Part shown: positions 34,034 through 42,552 of the stretch, piece after piece
Layout: every line of letters starts with the position of its first letter
How positions within the stretch are numbered: the stretch's first letter is position 1
From: VXYL01 sp965116345
Lineage (GTDB): Bacteria > Pseudomonadota > Gammaproteobacteria > Pseudomonadales > Azotimanducaceae
Length of the DNA stretch: 64,000 nt
NCBI GenBank assembly: GCA_965116345.1
Contig: OZ220680.1
Span: 558,001 to 622,000, forward strand
Direction: 5' to 3'
Translations under genes and position numbers: made by a program
The notes under the pieces: generated by a model
Database searches by the model: none
What the model saw: the letters and a program-made list of their open reading frames with translations, nothing else
What the model was told of the DNA's origin: nothing

Positions 34034-34200
34034 CTAGTGCTCCGTCAAGCCCAAATCTGTGGGCATCTGCGGGCCTTTTTGGCCCCTGGATTCGTTGCTC
34101 CTCCTTGTGTGGTGCCTGCCACACTGCGTCGTCGCGCCTCGCCAGGAACCAAAAATTCCTCGCAGCTACACTCACATCTTTGGACTTGACGGAACACTAG
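34034..34200. mobile_element. MITE-like element with 22-bp-class terminal inverted repeats
   Basis: The left end CTAGTGCTCCGTCAAGCCCA and the reverse complement of the right end, CTAGTGTTCCGTCAAGTCCA, agree at 18 of 20 positions, and pairing continues for several bases. The 167-bp element has no coding capacity. The interior has GGGCC-TTTTT-GGCCC (34071-34085) and GTGTGG/CCACAC hairpins. Ends of type C-TA-G are consistent with insertion at TA, as in the IS630/Tc1 group, but the parent transposase is not in the window. It separates the hydrolase-like gene from the GntR regulator and could affect regulator expression. Confidence 0.72.
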
Positions 34201-34256
34201 CCCCCAACCATAGGCGAACCCATCCAGTGAACGCGATTCAGACCTACTTCACCCCC

Positions 34257-35015
34257 ATGGAACTCGGCTCGCTGCAGGCGGACGGGCCGATCCCGCTCTA
34301 CCATCAGCTCTACCAACTGCTAAAGCAGCGCATCCTGTCCGGCGAATTGCCGTTCGGGGTCAAACTGCCCACGGAAGCCGAACTCGCCGCCGGATTCCGG
34401 GTATCCCGGGTGACCGCCAAACGTGCAATGGACCTGCTCGTCAGCAGCGAGTTGATCACACGCAAACGGGGCAAGGGCAGCCACGTGGTGTTCCAGGCAC
34501 GGGAGTCGGACCTCGACGCACCGCTGGTCGGCATGCTGGAACGTCTGGCACAGATGTCCCGAAGCACCAGGGTGCGCGTGCTACACATCGAGAAGCGCGC
34601 CGCACCGGCCAACGTCGCGCAGGATCTGCAGGCGGCACCGGACGAGAACGTTCACTACGTCGTTCGGGTGCGCTATCGGGAGGACGGCGTGCCATTCGCC
34701 TACTACGAGAGCTGGACCCGGGGAATCGAGCGCGGCTTCACGGCCGCGAACATCCAGAGCCGCCAGCGCTTCGAGATCATGGCGGAAAACGGCCACCGCA
34801 TCGCGCATATCGAGCAGTACCTGAGTGCCGCCGCCGCCACGCCGCCGGTCGCGGAACAGCTACGCCTGGTACCCGGTGATCCCGTGCTTACGCTGGTCCG
34901 AAAGTCCTTCGACGAGAGCGGCGACGTGGTCGACCTGCTGCACTGCCAATACCATACGGGACACTTCCACTACCGGATGAACCTGAGCATGGAGGACTAC
35001 GCCGGATCGGCTTAG
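34257..35015 (+). CDS. GntR-family regulator, HutC subfamily (UTRA domain)
   Basis: 252 residues from ATG 34257; GTG 34227 is in frame and possible. The N-terminal winged helix shows PIPLYHQLYQLLKQRILSGE, LPTEAELAAGFRVSRVTAKR and KGSHVV. The C-terminal UTRA effector domain follows (YVVRVRYREDGVPFAYYES, IEQYLSAAAATPPVAEQLRL, HYRMNLSM). HutC-type proteins repress catabolic genes and release DNA on binding a pathway compound. It is the only DNA-binding regulator in the catabolic block, so it is the best candidate to bind the five 16-bp palindromes. No such site lies before its own gene, and a MITE occupies that place. Confidence 0.88.
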   Translation: MELGSLQADGPIPLYHQLYQLLKQRILSGELPFGVKLPTEAELAAGFRVSRVTAKRAMDLLVSSELITRKRGKGSHVVFQARESDLDAPLVGMLERLAQMSRSTRVRVLHIEKRAAPANVAQDLQAAPDENVHYVVRVRYREDGVPFAYYESWTRGIERGFTAANIQSRQRFEIMAENGHRIAHIEQYLSAAAATPPVAEQLRLVPGDPVLTLVRKSFDESGDVVDLLHCQYHTGHFHYRMNLSMEDYAGSA

Positions 35016-35028
35016 GTCCGCCATCCGG

Positions 35029-35391
35029 CTAGCTATCCTCGTGGCGCACCGGGCGCTGGCGGATCCCTTTTCGGCTCGCCGTTGTAAACCTCCCCTCCAA
35101 TCGAACGCCGCTTCCCGTCAACTCGATGACGTACGCGGCCAGTTCTTTTGGCGACGCCGGCACGAAACGCAGATACAGAACACCCGGAGCCGGAAGACGG
35201 CGACCGAAAACCAAGTCGCCGTAGTCTCGGTCAAATGTGACGATGACTCGGCTTTGCGCCGACGCCAGTCGCAGGACTTCGTCGTCTGCCATGCCCGGCG
35301 ATAATTCGGATACGGACAGAACGTCCTCGCCGGCACTTCGCAACGCCCTTACGGTCTTAAGAGGGATGTTCTCGTTTGCGAGCAACTTCAC
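35029..35391 (-). CDS. DUF5615 PIN-like toxin candidate
   Basis: 120 residues. MKLLANENIPLKTVRALRSA, then SELSPGMADDEVLRLASAQS and VIVTFDRDYGDLVF, contain the acidic residues (NEN, DDEV, DRDYGD) of the DUF5615/Mut7-C-like PIN fold. These proteins pair with DUF433 antitoxins, and a DUF433 gene lies six bases upstream. Predicted to be a ribonuclease toxin. Confidence 0.85.
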   Translation of the reverse strand: MKLLANENIPLKTVRALRSAGEDVLSVSELSPGMADDEVLRLASAQSRVIVTFDRDYGDLVFGRRLPAPGVLYLRFVPASPKELAAYVIELTGSGVRLEGRFTTASRKGIRQRPVRHEDS

Positions 35392-35397
35392 AGATGA

Positions 35398-35628
35398 CTA
35401 ATCGCCGAACGAATGAACCCGCTCGTCCCGTGTGCACTCTGCGGCGAAAGCGAACAATGCGCAAAGCGCCTGCTGGGATAACTGCGGATAGTTCTCGAGA
35501 ATCTCCGCGAGGGACCAGCCACTAGCCAGCAAATCGAGCAGAAAGTCAACGGAAAGGCGCGTTCCCCGCATCACCGGTTTTCCAGCCAGAACGCCAGGGT
35601 CGCTGTGTATGTAGTCATGCCAGTTCAA
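35398..35628 (-). CDS. DUF433 antitoxin
   Basis: 76 residues. WHDYIHSDPGVLAGKPVMRG, TRLSVDFLLDLLASGWSLAE and ILENYPQLSQQAL are the full DUF433 signature (a small helix-turn-helix protein, related to VapB-like antitoxins). First gene of a two-gene toxin-antitoxin operon with the DUF5615 gene. The pair is inserted between the GntR gene and the nitrilase-like gene, in opposite orientation to the former. Confidence 0.88.
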   Translation of the reverse strand: MNWHDYIHSDPGVLAGKPVMRGTRLSVDFLLDLLASGWSLAEILENYPQLSQQALCALFAFAAECTRDERVHSFGD

Positions 35629-35847
35629 CGTTCACCCCCGGGCCGTCCATCTGTTCCATCGGAGTGACGCACCCTGGCAACCCGTACCCAAGCGAGTGGT
35701 GGGCATTCACTCCTGAGCCTAGCCCGATCCCTGCTCTCTGTCACCCCGGCGTTTAGGGGACCGGCTGGTCCGGTCCCGAACGTCGTGCCGATGCCGGGAA
35801 AACGAAGCGCGGGCGACTGCACGCCCTAACGGCCTCGAGCGTCGCCG

Positions 35848-36879
35848 CTACGGGATGATTCCGCGATCGACGAGCTTGGCGATGACGGCGGACTGGATTT
35901 CCAGGAAGTGGCTGCGGTCCGGTTCCCGCACCCGGCCGCCGGGGTCCAGGAGACTGTTGGCGGGGTGGGCGGCGGCGTCGTTGTAGACGTCGGCGAACAG
36001 GCCGAGGCGCTGGCGTGGCAGCAGGTTGAACATGCCCGGGCGGCGGCGGTAGTTGCGCAGGGCGTCGACATGGATGTCGGCGTGGGCCGCCATGGACTCG
36101 CCGGATTGGGCCTCGACCAGAACGCGTCCCTCGTAGTCGACAACGGTTGACCCGCCGTCCACGGACTGGTTCGGCAGGTCGATGCCGTGCACGCCGGCGC
36201 AATTCGCGGACACCACGTAGAGGTGGTTCTCGTAGGCGCGGGCCCGTTTCGCGATGGCCTTCGGCGTTGCCGTCGATGCGGCGGTCTCCGAACTCGAATG
36301 GCAGACGACCTCGGCGCCCTTGAAGGCAAGCGCACGGACGATTTCAGGGAACAGAATCTCCTCGGATGCCACCGTGGCCAAACGCCCCAGGGGCGTATCC
36401 GCCACCGGAAACAGGCTGTCGGCGCCATAGATGTCCAAGTACTTGTCGAGCACGTCGTGGGGCGTCGGCGCGAACATCGAGACCAGGCGCCGGTAGTGGA
36501 GAACGCGGTCGCCGTTGTCGCCGATGACGAAGCTCGACTGGAAATACAACGCCGGAAAGTGCGGGTCCGTCTCGTAGAGGTTGCCCGACAGGTGCACGCC
36601 GTTGTCCTGGGCGATGCGGCCAAGTTTCTCGTACTCCGGACCGTCCGGGGCGACGCAGGCGCGTTCGCGCCAAGACGGCACGGTCTCGCCCACGGGATAA
36701 CCGGTGAGAAAGTACTCGGGCAGTACCACGAGCCCGACGTGTCCGCCGATGAACTGCTTGCTGCCGGCGATCTGCCGAGCCACACGGTCCAAACCGGCGT
36801 CGATGTGGGTCCTGGGGTCCGTCGACCGGCCGATGGCCTGGACCGCGACCTGCAGCGCGAGCGCGGTATAGGTTTCCAT
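35848..36879 (-). CDS. nitrilase-superfamily homologue with altered catalytic residues
   Basis: 343 residues. The carbon-nitrogen hydrolase fold is clear: the glutamate block VVLPEYFLTGYPVG, SGNLYETD, and ENHLYVVSANCAGVHG. However, the lysine block reads LHYRRLVSMF (Arg for the usual Lys), and the cysteine block reads LATVASEEILFPEIVR, with Ser where the nucleophile Cys is expected before the E/D and FPE. Codons confirm TCC for the Ser. The enzyme may be inactive, or use Ser. It is the second gene of a leftward operon behind the HMG-CoA-lyase-like gene (21 bases apart). Confidence 0.78.
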   Translation of the reverse strand: METYTALALQVAVQAIGRSTDPRTHIDAGLDRVARQIAGSKQFIGGHVGLVVLPEYFLTGYPVGETVPSWRERACVAPDGPEYEKLGRIAQDNGVHLSGNLYETDPHFPALYFQSSFVIGDNGDRVLHYRRLVSMFAPTPHDVLDKYLDIYGADSLFPVADTPLGRLATVASEEILFPEIVRALAFKGAEVVCHSSSETAASTATPKAIAKRARAYENHLYVVSANCAGVHGIDLPNQSVDGGSTVVDYEGRVLVEAQSGESMAAHADIHVDALRNYRRRPGMFNLLPRQRLGLFADVYNDAAAHPANSLLDPGGRVREPDRSHFLEIQSAVIAKLVDRGIIP

Positions 36880-36900
36880 GTCGACGACCGGCGTTCCGAG

Positions 36901-37839
36901 CTAGTGTTCCCGGGCGTCTAGGAAGCCCTTGGGCAGCCCCGCGTCCGAGAGGAACCCGTACATCGCCTCGTCGGGTAGCGCCGCCTGAACCTGGGCGCGC
37001 ACCGCGAGCAGCTTGTCGATGTCGATGCCGGTGCCGAGTCCCATCGCCTCGAGCATGAACACCAGATCCTCGGTGACGATGTTGCCACTCGCACCTGGCG
37101 CGAACGGACAGCCGCCGAGGCCGCCGAGGGAACTGTCGACCGTCGTCAATCCCGCCTCCAAGGCCGCCAGCACGTTGGCGAGCCCCTGGCCCCGCGTATT
37201 GTGCAGGTGAATTCCTGTCAATCGATCTTCGCCCACCGCCGTGTGGATGGCGGCAACCAAGCGCTTGACCTGGGACGGATTGCCGTAACCGGCGGTGTCC
37301 GCCAGCCCCACCTCGTCGCCCCCCGCCGCGATCGCCCGCTCCGCCAGTCGCACTACCCGATCCTCGTCGATCACGCCCTCGAGAGTACACCCGAAAGCCG
37401 TGGACAACGACACTTCGAAGCCGGGCCGCGCGTCCGCCGGCAACGCCGTCAACGCCTCGCGGATCCGTGCGATCTGCTCGAACATCTCGGCGTGGGTCTT
37501 GCGCACGTTGGCCAGGCTGTGGGTCTCACTGACGGAGAGCGGGATGGAGAGCTTGTCGACGCCGGATTCGATCGCCCCCAACGCGCCCTTCAGGTTCGGG
37601 ACCAGCGCCGCGACGTTGAGTCCCGGCAGGGTCTTCGCGAAGGCGACCAACTCCGCGGTATCGGCAAGTTGCGGCAGGAGCTTCGCCGGGACGAACGAAC
37701 CCACCTCGATCTCCGGCACGCCAGCATCCGCCTCTGCCGCGATCCACGCCATTTTTGCTGCCGTCGGCATGATCGTGGCGATGCTCTGCAGCCCGTCCCG
37801 GGTGCCTACCTCGCTGATTTCTATATCGATTCTGGACAT
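36901..37839 (-). CDS. HMG-CoA lyase-like (DRE-TIM) enzyme
   Basis: 312 residues. Signatures: SEVGTRDGLQSI, EIEVGSFVPAKLLPQLAD, GIHLHNTRGQGLANVLAAL and GGLGGCPFAPGASGN, including the lid cysteine. The family cleaves 3-hydroxy-3-methylglutaryl-CoA or related 3-hydroxyacyl-CoA esters to a ketone body or pyruvate plus an acyl-CoA. Divergent from a class III CoA transferase with an operator between them. This pair suggests CoA activation then C-C cleavage of a branched hydroxy acid. The exact substrate may not be HMG-CoA, since no leucine-degradation genes such as methylcrotonyl-CoA carboxylase are present. Confidence 0.9.
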   Translation of the reverse strand: MSRIDIEISEVGTRDGLQSIATIMPTAAKMAWIAAEADAGVPEIEVGSFVPAKLLPQLADTAELVAFAKTLPGLNVAALVPNLKGALGAIESGVDKLSIPLSVSETHSLANVRKTHAEMFEQIARIREALTALPADARPGFEVSLSTAFGCTLEGVIDEDRVVRLAERAIAAGGDEVGLADTAGYGNPSQVKRLVAAIHTAVGEDRLTGIHLHNTRGQGLANVLAALEAGLTTVDSSLGGLGGCPFAPGASGNIVTEDLVFMLEAMGLGTGIDIDKLLAVRAQVQAALPDEAMYGFLSDAGLPKGFLDAREH

Positions 37840-37872
37840 CGAGGTCTTTGGATCGTCTCGATTGAAATGTAT

Positions 37873-37888
37873 TATTGATATATCATAG
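37873..37888. promoter_or_regulatory. 16-bp palindromic operator, copy 3
   Basis: TATTGATATATCATAG, with a perfect TGATATATCA core. It lies in the divergent gap between the HMG-CoA-lyase-like gene (start 34 bases away) and the CoA transferase (ATG 37959). TATCAT at 37881-37886, inside the site, is a plausible -10 for the rightward promoter. Confidence 0.72.
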
Positions 37889-37958
37889 CATCATTTACGG
37901 GCACTCCCTGCTCGCCACCGCCCGGCATCGAAGCCGCGCCGAATATCGAGAACGACGT

Positions 37959-39152
37959 ATGACCGACTCATTGCCCTTGGCGGATATCCGCGTGATCGAG
38001 TTCTCCCACATGGTCATGGGGCCGGCCGCCGGGGTGATCCTCGCCGACCTCGGTGCCGACGTGCTGAAGGTGGAGCCCACACGGGGCGACAACACGCGGC
38101 GGCTGAAGGGTTCCGGCGGCGGCTATTTTTCCATGTACAACCGCAACAAGCGGAGTTTGGCGGTGAACCTCAAGGAGCCCCGGGGTGCCGCGCTGGTACG
38201 GCGCCTCGTCGACCAGGCCGACGTGGTGATCGAGAATTTCCGGCCCGGCGCGATGGACAAGCTCGGCTTCGGCTACGACGCCCTGGCCAAAGGCAATCCC
38301 CGGCTCATCTACCTGAGCCTCAAGGGGTTCCTGTCCGGTCCCTACGAGCACCGAACCGCGCTCGACGAAGTCACCCAGATGATGGGCGGGCTCGCCTACA
38401 TGACCGGGCCGCCGGGCAGGCCACTGCGGGCGGGTACCTCCGCGGTGGACATTACCGGCGGCATGTTCGGCGTCATCGCGGTGCTCGCGGCATTGAATGA
38501 GCGCCGCACAACGGGTCGGGGACAGCGGGTCACCAGCGCCCTGTTCGAGACCACGGCCTTCCTGGTCGGCCAGCACATGGCGCAACAGGCCGCGCTTGGC
38601 GAGGAACCGGCGCCGATGTCCGTGCGTCGTTCGGCCTGGGGCGTCTACGACCTGTTCGACTGCGGCTGCGGCGAGAAGCTGTTCGTGGCGGTCGTCGGCG
38701 ATACCCAGTGGCGGCGGTTCTGCGACTTCTTCGAACTCGGCGATCTGGCGGCCGACGAGAATCTCGCGACGAACGCCGGCCGGGTCGAACACCGGGACCG
38801 GTTGATGCCGGCGCTCGAAGCACTGTTCCGTGGCATGACGCGCGACGAAGCGGCGGCCAGGTTGGACAAGGCCGGATTGCCGTTCGCCAATGTCGCGAAA
38901 CCGTCCGAGCTCTTCGACGATCCGCACCTTTCGCTTGCGGGACTCGCCGAAGTCCGCCTCGTCGAGGGCGATCGGCAGGGAACCAGGGCGCGATTGCCGA
39001 AGCTTCCCCTCGATCTGGGCGGGCGGCGGATGGATGTGCGGCGCGATCTACCGCGGACGGGCGAGCACTCCCTGGAAGCCGCCGGGCAATCGGGGTGCGA
39101 CCACGACGTCGTCGACGAACTTCTCCACGACGGCGTGATCGTCGCGGGTTGA
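37959..39152 (+). CDS. class III (CaiB/BaiF) CoA transferase, copy 1
   Basis: 397 residues from ATG 37959. N-terminal RVIEFSHMVMGPAAGVILAD and LGADVLKVEPTRGDNTRR, then NRNKRSLAVNLKEPRGAALV, are canonical. The catalytic Asp is in TSAVDITGGMFGVIA. Formyl-CoA-transferase-type enzymes move CoA between acyl groups. First gene of the rightward operon with two VOC proteins and an MFS transporter. With the opposite HMG-CoA-lyase-like gene it forms a likely activation/cleavage pair. Confidence 0.9.
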   Translation: MTDSLPLADIRVIEFSHMVMGPAAGVILADLGADVLKVEPTRGDNTRRLKGSGGGYFSMYNRNKRSLAVNLKEPRGAALVRRLVDQADVVIENFRPGAMDKLGFGYDALAKGNPRLIYLSLKGFLSGPYEHRTALDEVTQMMGGLAYMTGPPGRPLRAGTSAVDITGGMFGVIAVLAALNERRTTGRGQRVTSALFETTAFLVGQHMAQQAALGEEPAPMSVRRSAWGVYDLFDCGCGEKLFVAVVGDTQWRRFCDFFELGDLAADENLATNAGRVEHRDRLMPALEALFRGMTRDEAAARLDKAGLPFANVAKPSELFDDPHLSLAGLAEVRLVEGDRQGTRARLPKLPLDLGGRRMDVRRDLPRTGEHSLEAAGQSGCDHDVVDELLHDGVIVAG

Positions 39153-39164
39153 ACAGGGAGCGGA

Positions 39165-39983
39165 ATGCGCATGCCGGCCTATCTCGTGATCAGCGCGCAG
39201 ATCAACGACCGCGAACGATTTCTCGCGGGCTACGCGCCGGCCGCCGCCGCCCTGACCGCCCGGTTCGGCGGCGAGTACGTGCTGCGGGCACCGGGGGCCG
39301 AGGTGATCGAGGGTGAACATCCGGGCGGCTCGGTGGTGATTTCCCGGTGGCCGGATCGTACCGCCGCCCTCGCCTTCTGGACGTCGACCGAGTATGCCGA
39401 GGTGCGCAAGCTCCGCGACGGCATTGCCGAGTGCCAGGTGCTGCTCGTGGACGACACATCCGCGCCCCAACGCCTGCCCGACGAAACCCCGACCGGGACC
39501 GAGGCACCGAACATCGTCAAGCGCACCACGTTGCTGGTGCGCGACATGGCTAGGAGCAGGCGATGGTACGAAACCGTGCTCGGCATGACGGTCTGGATGG
39601 ACACCGAGTTCGTACTGAGCGGGCAAGGGCTGGCCGCGGGCAATGCCGGCGACCGCACCCACCTCGTCATCATGCGCGCGCAAGATGACAAGATCGGCAT
39701 GATCGGGCTTCTGCAATGGATCGACCCGCCGCAGGCGTCACCCGAACCGCCTACCGCGGTGGACTACGGCATGCCGGTGTTCGTCGTCGAGAGCGAAGAC
39801 GCCCACGCGGTGGCGCGCCGCGCCGAGGAACTTGGAACGCGCGTTCACTCGGCGCCCCGGCGATGGTCGACGCAGGGCGCCCGCGGCGAACTCAAGCACA
39901 TGATCGGCACCTCGGTGTTCGACCCGGACGGGCACTTCTTCGAGTGCAACCAAGTCGTCGACGTCGAAGAGACCGGCGAATGA
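39165..39983 (+). CDS. DUF1330-VOC fusion protein
   Basis: 272 residues from ATG 39165 (GGGAG upstream). Residues 1-95 are a DUF1330 ferredoxin-like domain (PAYLVISAQINDRERFLAGY, GGSVVISRWPDRTAALAFWT). Residues 115-265 are a glyoxalase/dioxygenase (VOC) domain (KRTTLLVRDMARSRRWYETV, TSVFDPDGHFFECNQVVDV). DUF1330 and VOC are normally separate. Together they suggest a single small enzyme or lactone/metal-binding protein of the pathway. A possible metal triad of the VOC half would be H/E residues in THLVIMRAQ, GMPVFVV and FECNQ, but this is not certain. Confidence 0.8.
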   Translation: MRMPAYLVISAQINDRERFLAGYAPAAAALTARFGGEYVLRAPGAEVIEGEHPGGSVVISRWPDRTAALAFWTSTEYAEVRKLRDGIAECQVLLVDDTSAPQRLPDETPTGTEAPNIVKRTTLLVRDMARSRRWYETVLGMTVWMDTEFVLSGQGLAAGNAGDRTHLVIMRAQDDKIGMIGLLQWIDPPQASPEPPTAVDYGMPVFVVESEDAHAVARRAEELGTRVHSAPRRWSTQGARGELKHMIGTSVFDPDGHFFECNQVVDVEETGE

Positions 39984-40083
39984 AGCCACCCGCAATGCCC
40001 GCCACGGCGCACGGTCGACCGCCCCGAAGGCGGGGGTTGCGCAGATCGACACAGGCGGCACCGACACCTCCAAGGAGGAGCCA

Positions 40084-40527
40084 ATGAGCTTGCGATTTCA
40101 ACGCGCGAACTACCTGGTGAGCGACATGGCCAAGGCGCTCGCGTTCTACCGCGACGTGCTCGGCTTCAGCGTGGCGTTTAGCAAACCACCCCGGGACCGG
40201 AGCTACTCCCACGCGGTGTTCGGTATCGACTCCGGCGCGATCGGCTTCGCCGTCCTGAGCACCCCCGGCGAACCCCGGGTCATGGCACTCACCGAAGTCT
40301 CCGGACTGGAGCGTCATCCAACGCCCCGGCGCGCCGCCATCGTGCTCCACGTGGAGCATCTGGACGACGTCCTCGCCAAGGCCCAAGCCGGCGGCTATAC
40401 GATCTACCCCGAGGAAAAGCTCGTCACCCACGACGGCCGGGTCGGACGCGAAGTCGGACTGCTGGATGCCGACGGCAACCTCGTCGTCATCTACCGCATC
40501 ACCGGCCGGGTCGAAGACGACGCGTGA
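40084..40527 (+). CDS. VOC (glyoxalase/bleomycin-resistance) family protein
   Basis: 147 residues from ATG 40084 behind AAGGAGG, the best ribosome site in the operon. NYLVSDMAKALAFYRDVLGF opens the beta-alpha-beta-beta-beta module, AAIVLHVEHLDDVLAKAQAG opens the second, and VGLLDADGNLVVIYRIT closes it. The single-chain length means two modules per chain. VOC enzymes include glyoxalases, epimerases such as methylmalonyl-CoA epimerase, and extradiol dioxygenases. The substrate is undetermined. Its stop overlaps the MFS start (GTGA). Confidence 0.85.
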   Translation: MSLRFQRANYLVSDMAKALAFYRDVLGFSVAFSKPPRDRSYSHAVFGIDSGAIGFAVLSTPGEPRVMALTEVSGLERHPTPRRAAIVLHVEHLDDVLAKAQAGGYTIYPEEKLVTHDGRVGREVGLLDADGNLVVIYRITGRVEDDA

Positions 40528-41837
40528 ACGCTCCCGTCCGCTATCCGTCCGCCGGGCGGGCGTGGTACACCGTCGCTCTGCTGACGGTTGCCTACGTCGT
40601 CTCGTTCGTCGACCGCAACATACTGGGTCTGCTGATCGACCCCATCAAAGCCGACCTCGACCTCACCGACTTCGAGATAGGACTCCTGCTCGGTCCCGCG
40701 TTCGCGATCTTCTACGCGACGATGGGCCTGCCGCTCGGCTACCTGGCCGATCGCAAGCGGCGCACCTGGATCGTCGCCGTCGGCGTGGCGCTGTGGTCGG
40801 CGGCGACGGCGTTCTCGGGCCTCGCGCGCAACTTCGTACAGATTTTCATCGCTCGGATGTCGGTGGGAATCGGCGAGGCGACCTTGAGTCCGTGCGCCAT
40901 GTCGCTGATCTCCGATTCCTTTCCGGAGGAACGGCGCGGCAAACCCATCGCGGTCTATTCCAGCGCCATCTCCGTTGGCAGCGCCCTGGCCGCGTTGCTG
41001 GGTGCCGCCGTGTTGACCTGGGCAAACGCCAGCGACGGCTTGGTCCTGCCGTATTTCGGGGCGCTGGCGCCGTGGCAGATCGCCTTCCTGGCCGTTGGTC
41101 TGCCGGGACTCCTGCTGGCCGTGCTGTTCTTCTTCGTCGCGGAACCGAAGCGGATCGTCGCCCCCGGCAGCGAGCGCGGAACGCACCTCGGCCACATGTT
41201 CGCGCACGTCGGCAACCACGCCGGCGTCTACCTGAGCTTCGTGTCGATCTTCTGCGTGATGACCATCGTCGCCTACAGCCACGGCTGGCTGGCCGTGACC
41301 TTCGCCCGCACCTACGGCTGGGCGGTGGAGGACTACGCCATCGCCAACGGTGTCGCGTTGATCATCATCGGGCCGGTTTCGGTCAACTTCGCCGGCTGGC
41401 TGTCGGACCGCTACACCGCCCGCGGCCACCGGGATGCGCCGCTCAGGATCGCCATTCTCGGCCTCGTCATCGGCCTGCCGCCTTCCGTAGTCGGACCCCT
41501 GCTCGACGATGCCTGGCTGGCGTTCTCGCTCCTAGCATTCGGCAACGTGGGACTCGCTTTCGTCTCCGCCACCGGGGTGACGGCGTTGCTGAACATCGCC
41601 CCGGCACGAATCCGGGCTCAGTTGGTGGCGCTCTACTACATGGCGATCAGCCTTGCCGGCCTCATGCTCGGGCCGACGCTGGTCGGTGCGTTGAACGATC
41701 TCGCATTCGGCGTCGACGGCGTCCGCTACAGCGTCGCCCTGCTGCCGCTCGTCTTCGGACTTCCCGTGTTGGCCCTGGCTCCCCTGACCCTGCGGCTCTA
41801 CCGACGAGCCCTCGACGACAACCTCGGCGAGTCTTAG
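40524..41837 (+). CDS. MFS transporter
   Basis: 437 residues from GTG 40524 in a GTGA overlap. Twelve predicted membrane helices, with MFS signature A in GLPLGYLADRKRRTW between helices 2 and 3 and FVDRNILGLLIDPIKADLDL in helix 1 and its loop. This is the pattern of spinster/ACS-like MFS carriers of organic acids. Last gene of its operon; it stops four bases before the convergent LeuD-like stop. Confidence 0.9.
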   Translation: MNAPVRYPSAGRAWYTVALLTVAYVVSFVDRNILGLLIDPIKADLDLTDFEIGLLLGPAFAIFYATMGLPLGYLADRKRRTWIVAVGVALWSAATAFSGLARNFVQIFIARMSVGIGEATLSPCAMSLISDSFPEERRGKPIAVYSSAISVGSALAALLGAAVLTWANASDGLVLPYFGALAPWQIAFLAVGLPGLLLAVLFFFVAEPKRIVAPGSERGTHLGHMFAHVGNHAGVYLSFVSIFCVMTIVAYSHGWLAVTFARTYGWAVEDYAIANGVALIIIGPVSVNFAGWLSDRYTARGHRDAPLRIAILGLVIGLPPSVVGPLLDDAWLAFSLLAFGNVGLAFVSATGVTALLNIAPARIRAQLVALYYMAISLAGLMLGPTLVGALNDLAFGVDGVRYSVALLPLVFGLPVLALAPLTLRLYRRALDDNLGES

Positions 41838-41841
41838 AGGA

Positions 41842-42492
41842 TCAGTCCCTGCCGCGTCCTCGACCGGCACTCGCGTTCAACCGCGCCCAAGGATGGGCCG
41901 CGAAGCGGGCTGTTTCAAACGCATCGATATCCGCGGCCGCGGTCTCGGTGACGGCGATCGGATCCAGGCCCTGGATCAGACGCCGCCGGTCTGCGGCGCC
42001 GATCCGGAAGCGGTAGTCCCCGCCGGGCGAGGCGATACGCACCTTGACCAGGTCTACCGTCAGGCGGTTGGCCTGGGGATCGGGTTCGATGCAACGGGCG
42101 AGCGCCGCTATGGCTTCAGCCGCCAGCATCGCCGGGAGAATCCCGTTGGCGATGCAGTTCTTGCGAAAAATGGGGCCGAAGCTTGGCGCCACGACGACCC
42201 GGATACCGAATTCCGACAACGCCCAGACGGCATGCTCGCGCGATGATCCGCAGCCGAAGTTGTCGCCGCCGAGAAGAATCGTGGCGCCGGCGTAGGCGGT
42301 CTGGTTGAGCACGAAATCCGGATCGGGAGTCCGCGCCGGCACATCGAGATAACGCCAGTCGGCGAAGAGGCCAACGCCGATTCCTCGCTTCGAGATCCCA
42401 CGCATCTCCCGGGACGGGATGATGGCGTCGGTGTCGACGTTGGGGCGCAACAATGGCACGGCCACTCCCCGATGCATGGCGAAGGGCTTCAC
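41842..42492 (-). CDS. leuD: LeuD-type hydro-lyase small subunit
   Basis: 216 residues from GTG 42492, chosen because the protein then begins VKPFAMHRGVAVPLLRPNVD, matching the usual MEKF..HTGVAVPL LeuD opening; GTG 42552, directly after the LeuC stop, would add 20 residues. Motifs TDAIIPSREM and GGDNFGCGSSREHAVWAL are conserved in the swivelling domain that completes the active site. It acts with the adjacent large subunit. There is no leuA or leuB beside it, and it sits in the catabolic block, so it may hydrate maleate-, citraconate- or dimethylmaleate-like acids instead of isopropylmalate. Confidence 0.85.
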   Translation of the reverse strand: MKPFAMHRGVAVPLLRPNVDTDAIIPSREMRGISKRGIGVGLFADWRYLDVPARTPDPDFVLNQTAYAGATILLGGDNFGCGSSREHAVWALSEFGIRVVVAPSFGPIFRKNCIANGILPAMLAAEAIAALARCIEPDPQANRLTVDLVKVRIASPGGDYRFRIGAADRRRLIQGLDPIAVTETAAADIDAFETARFAAHPWARLNASAGRGRGRD

Positions 42493-42552
42493 TGTGCTTG
42501 TCCGTCGGGAAACGTCGTCACTTGAGCCGACCTCTTGAATGTCGTCCAGCAC

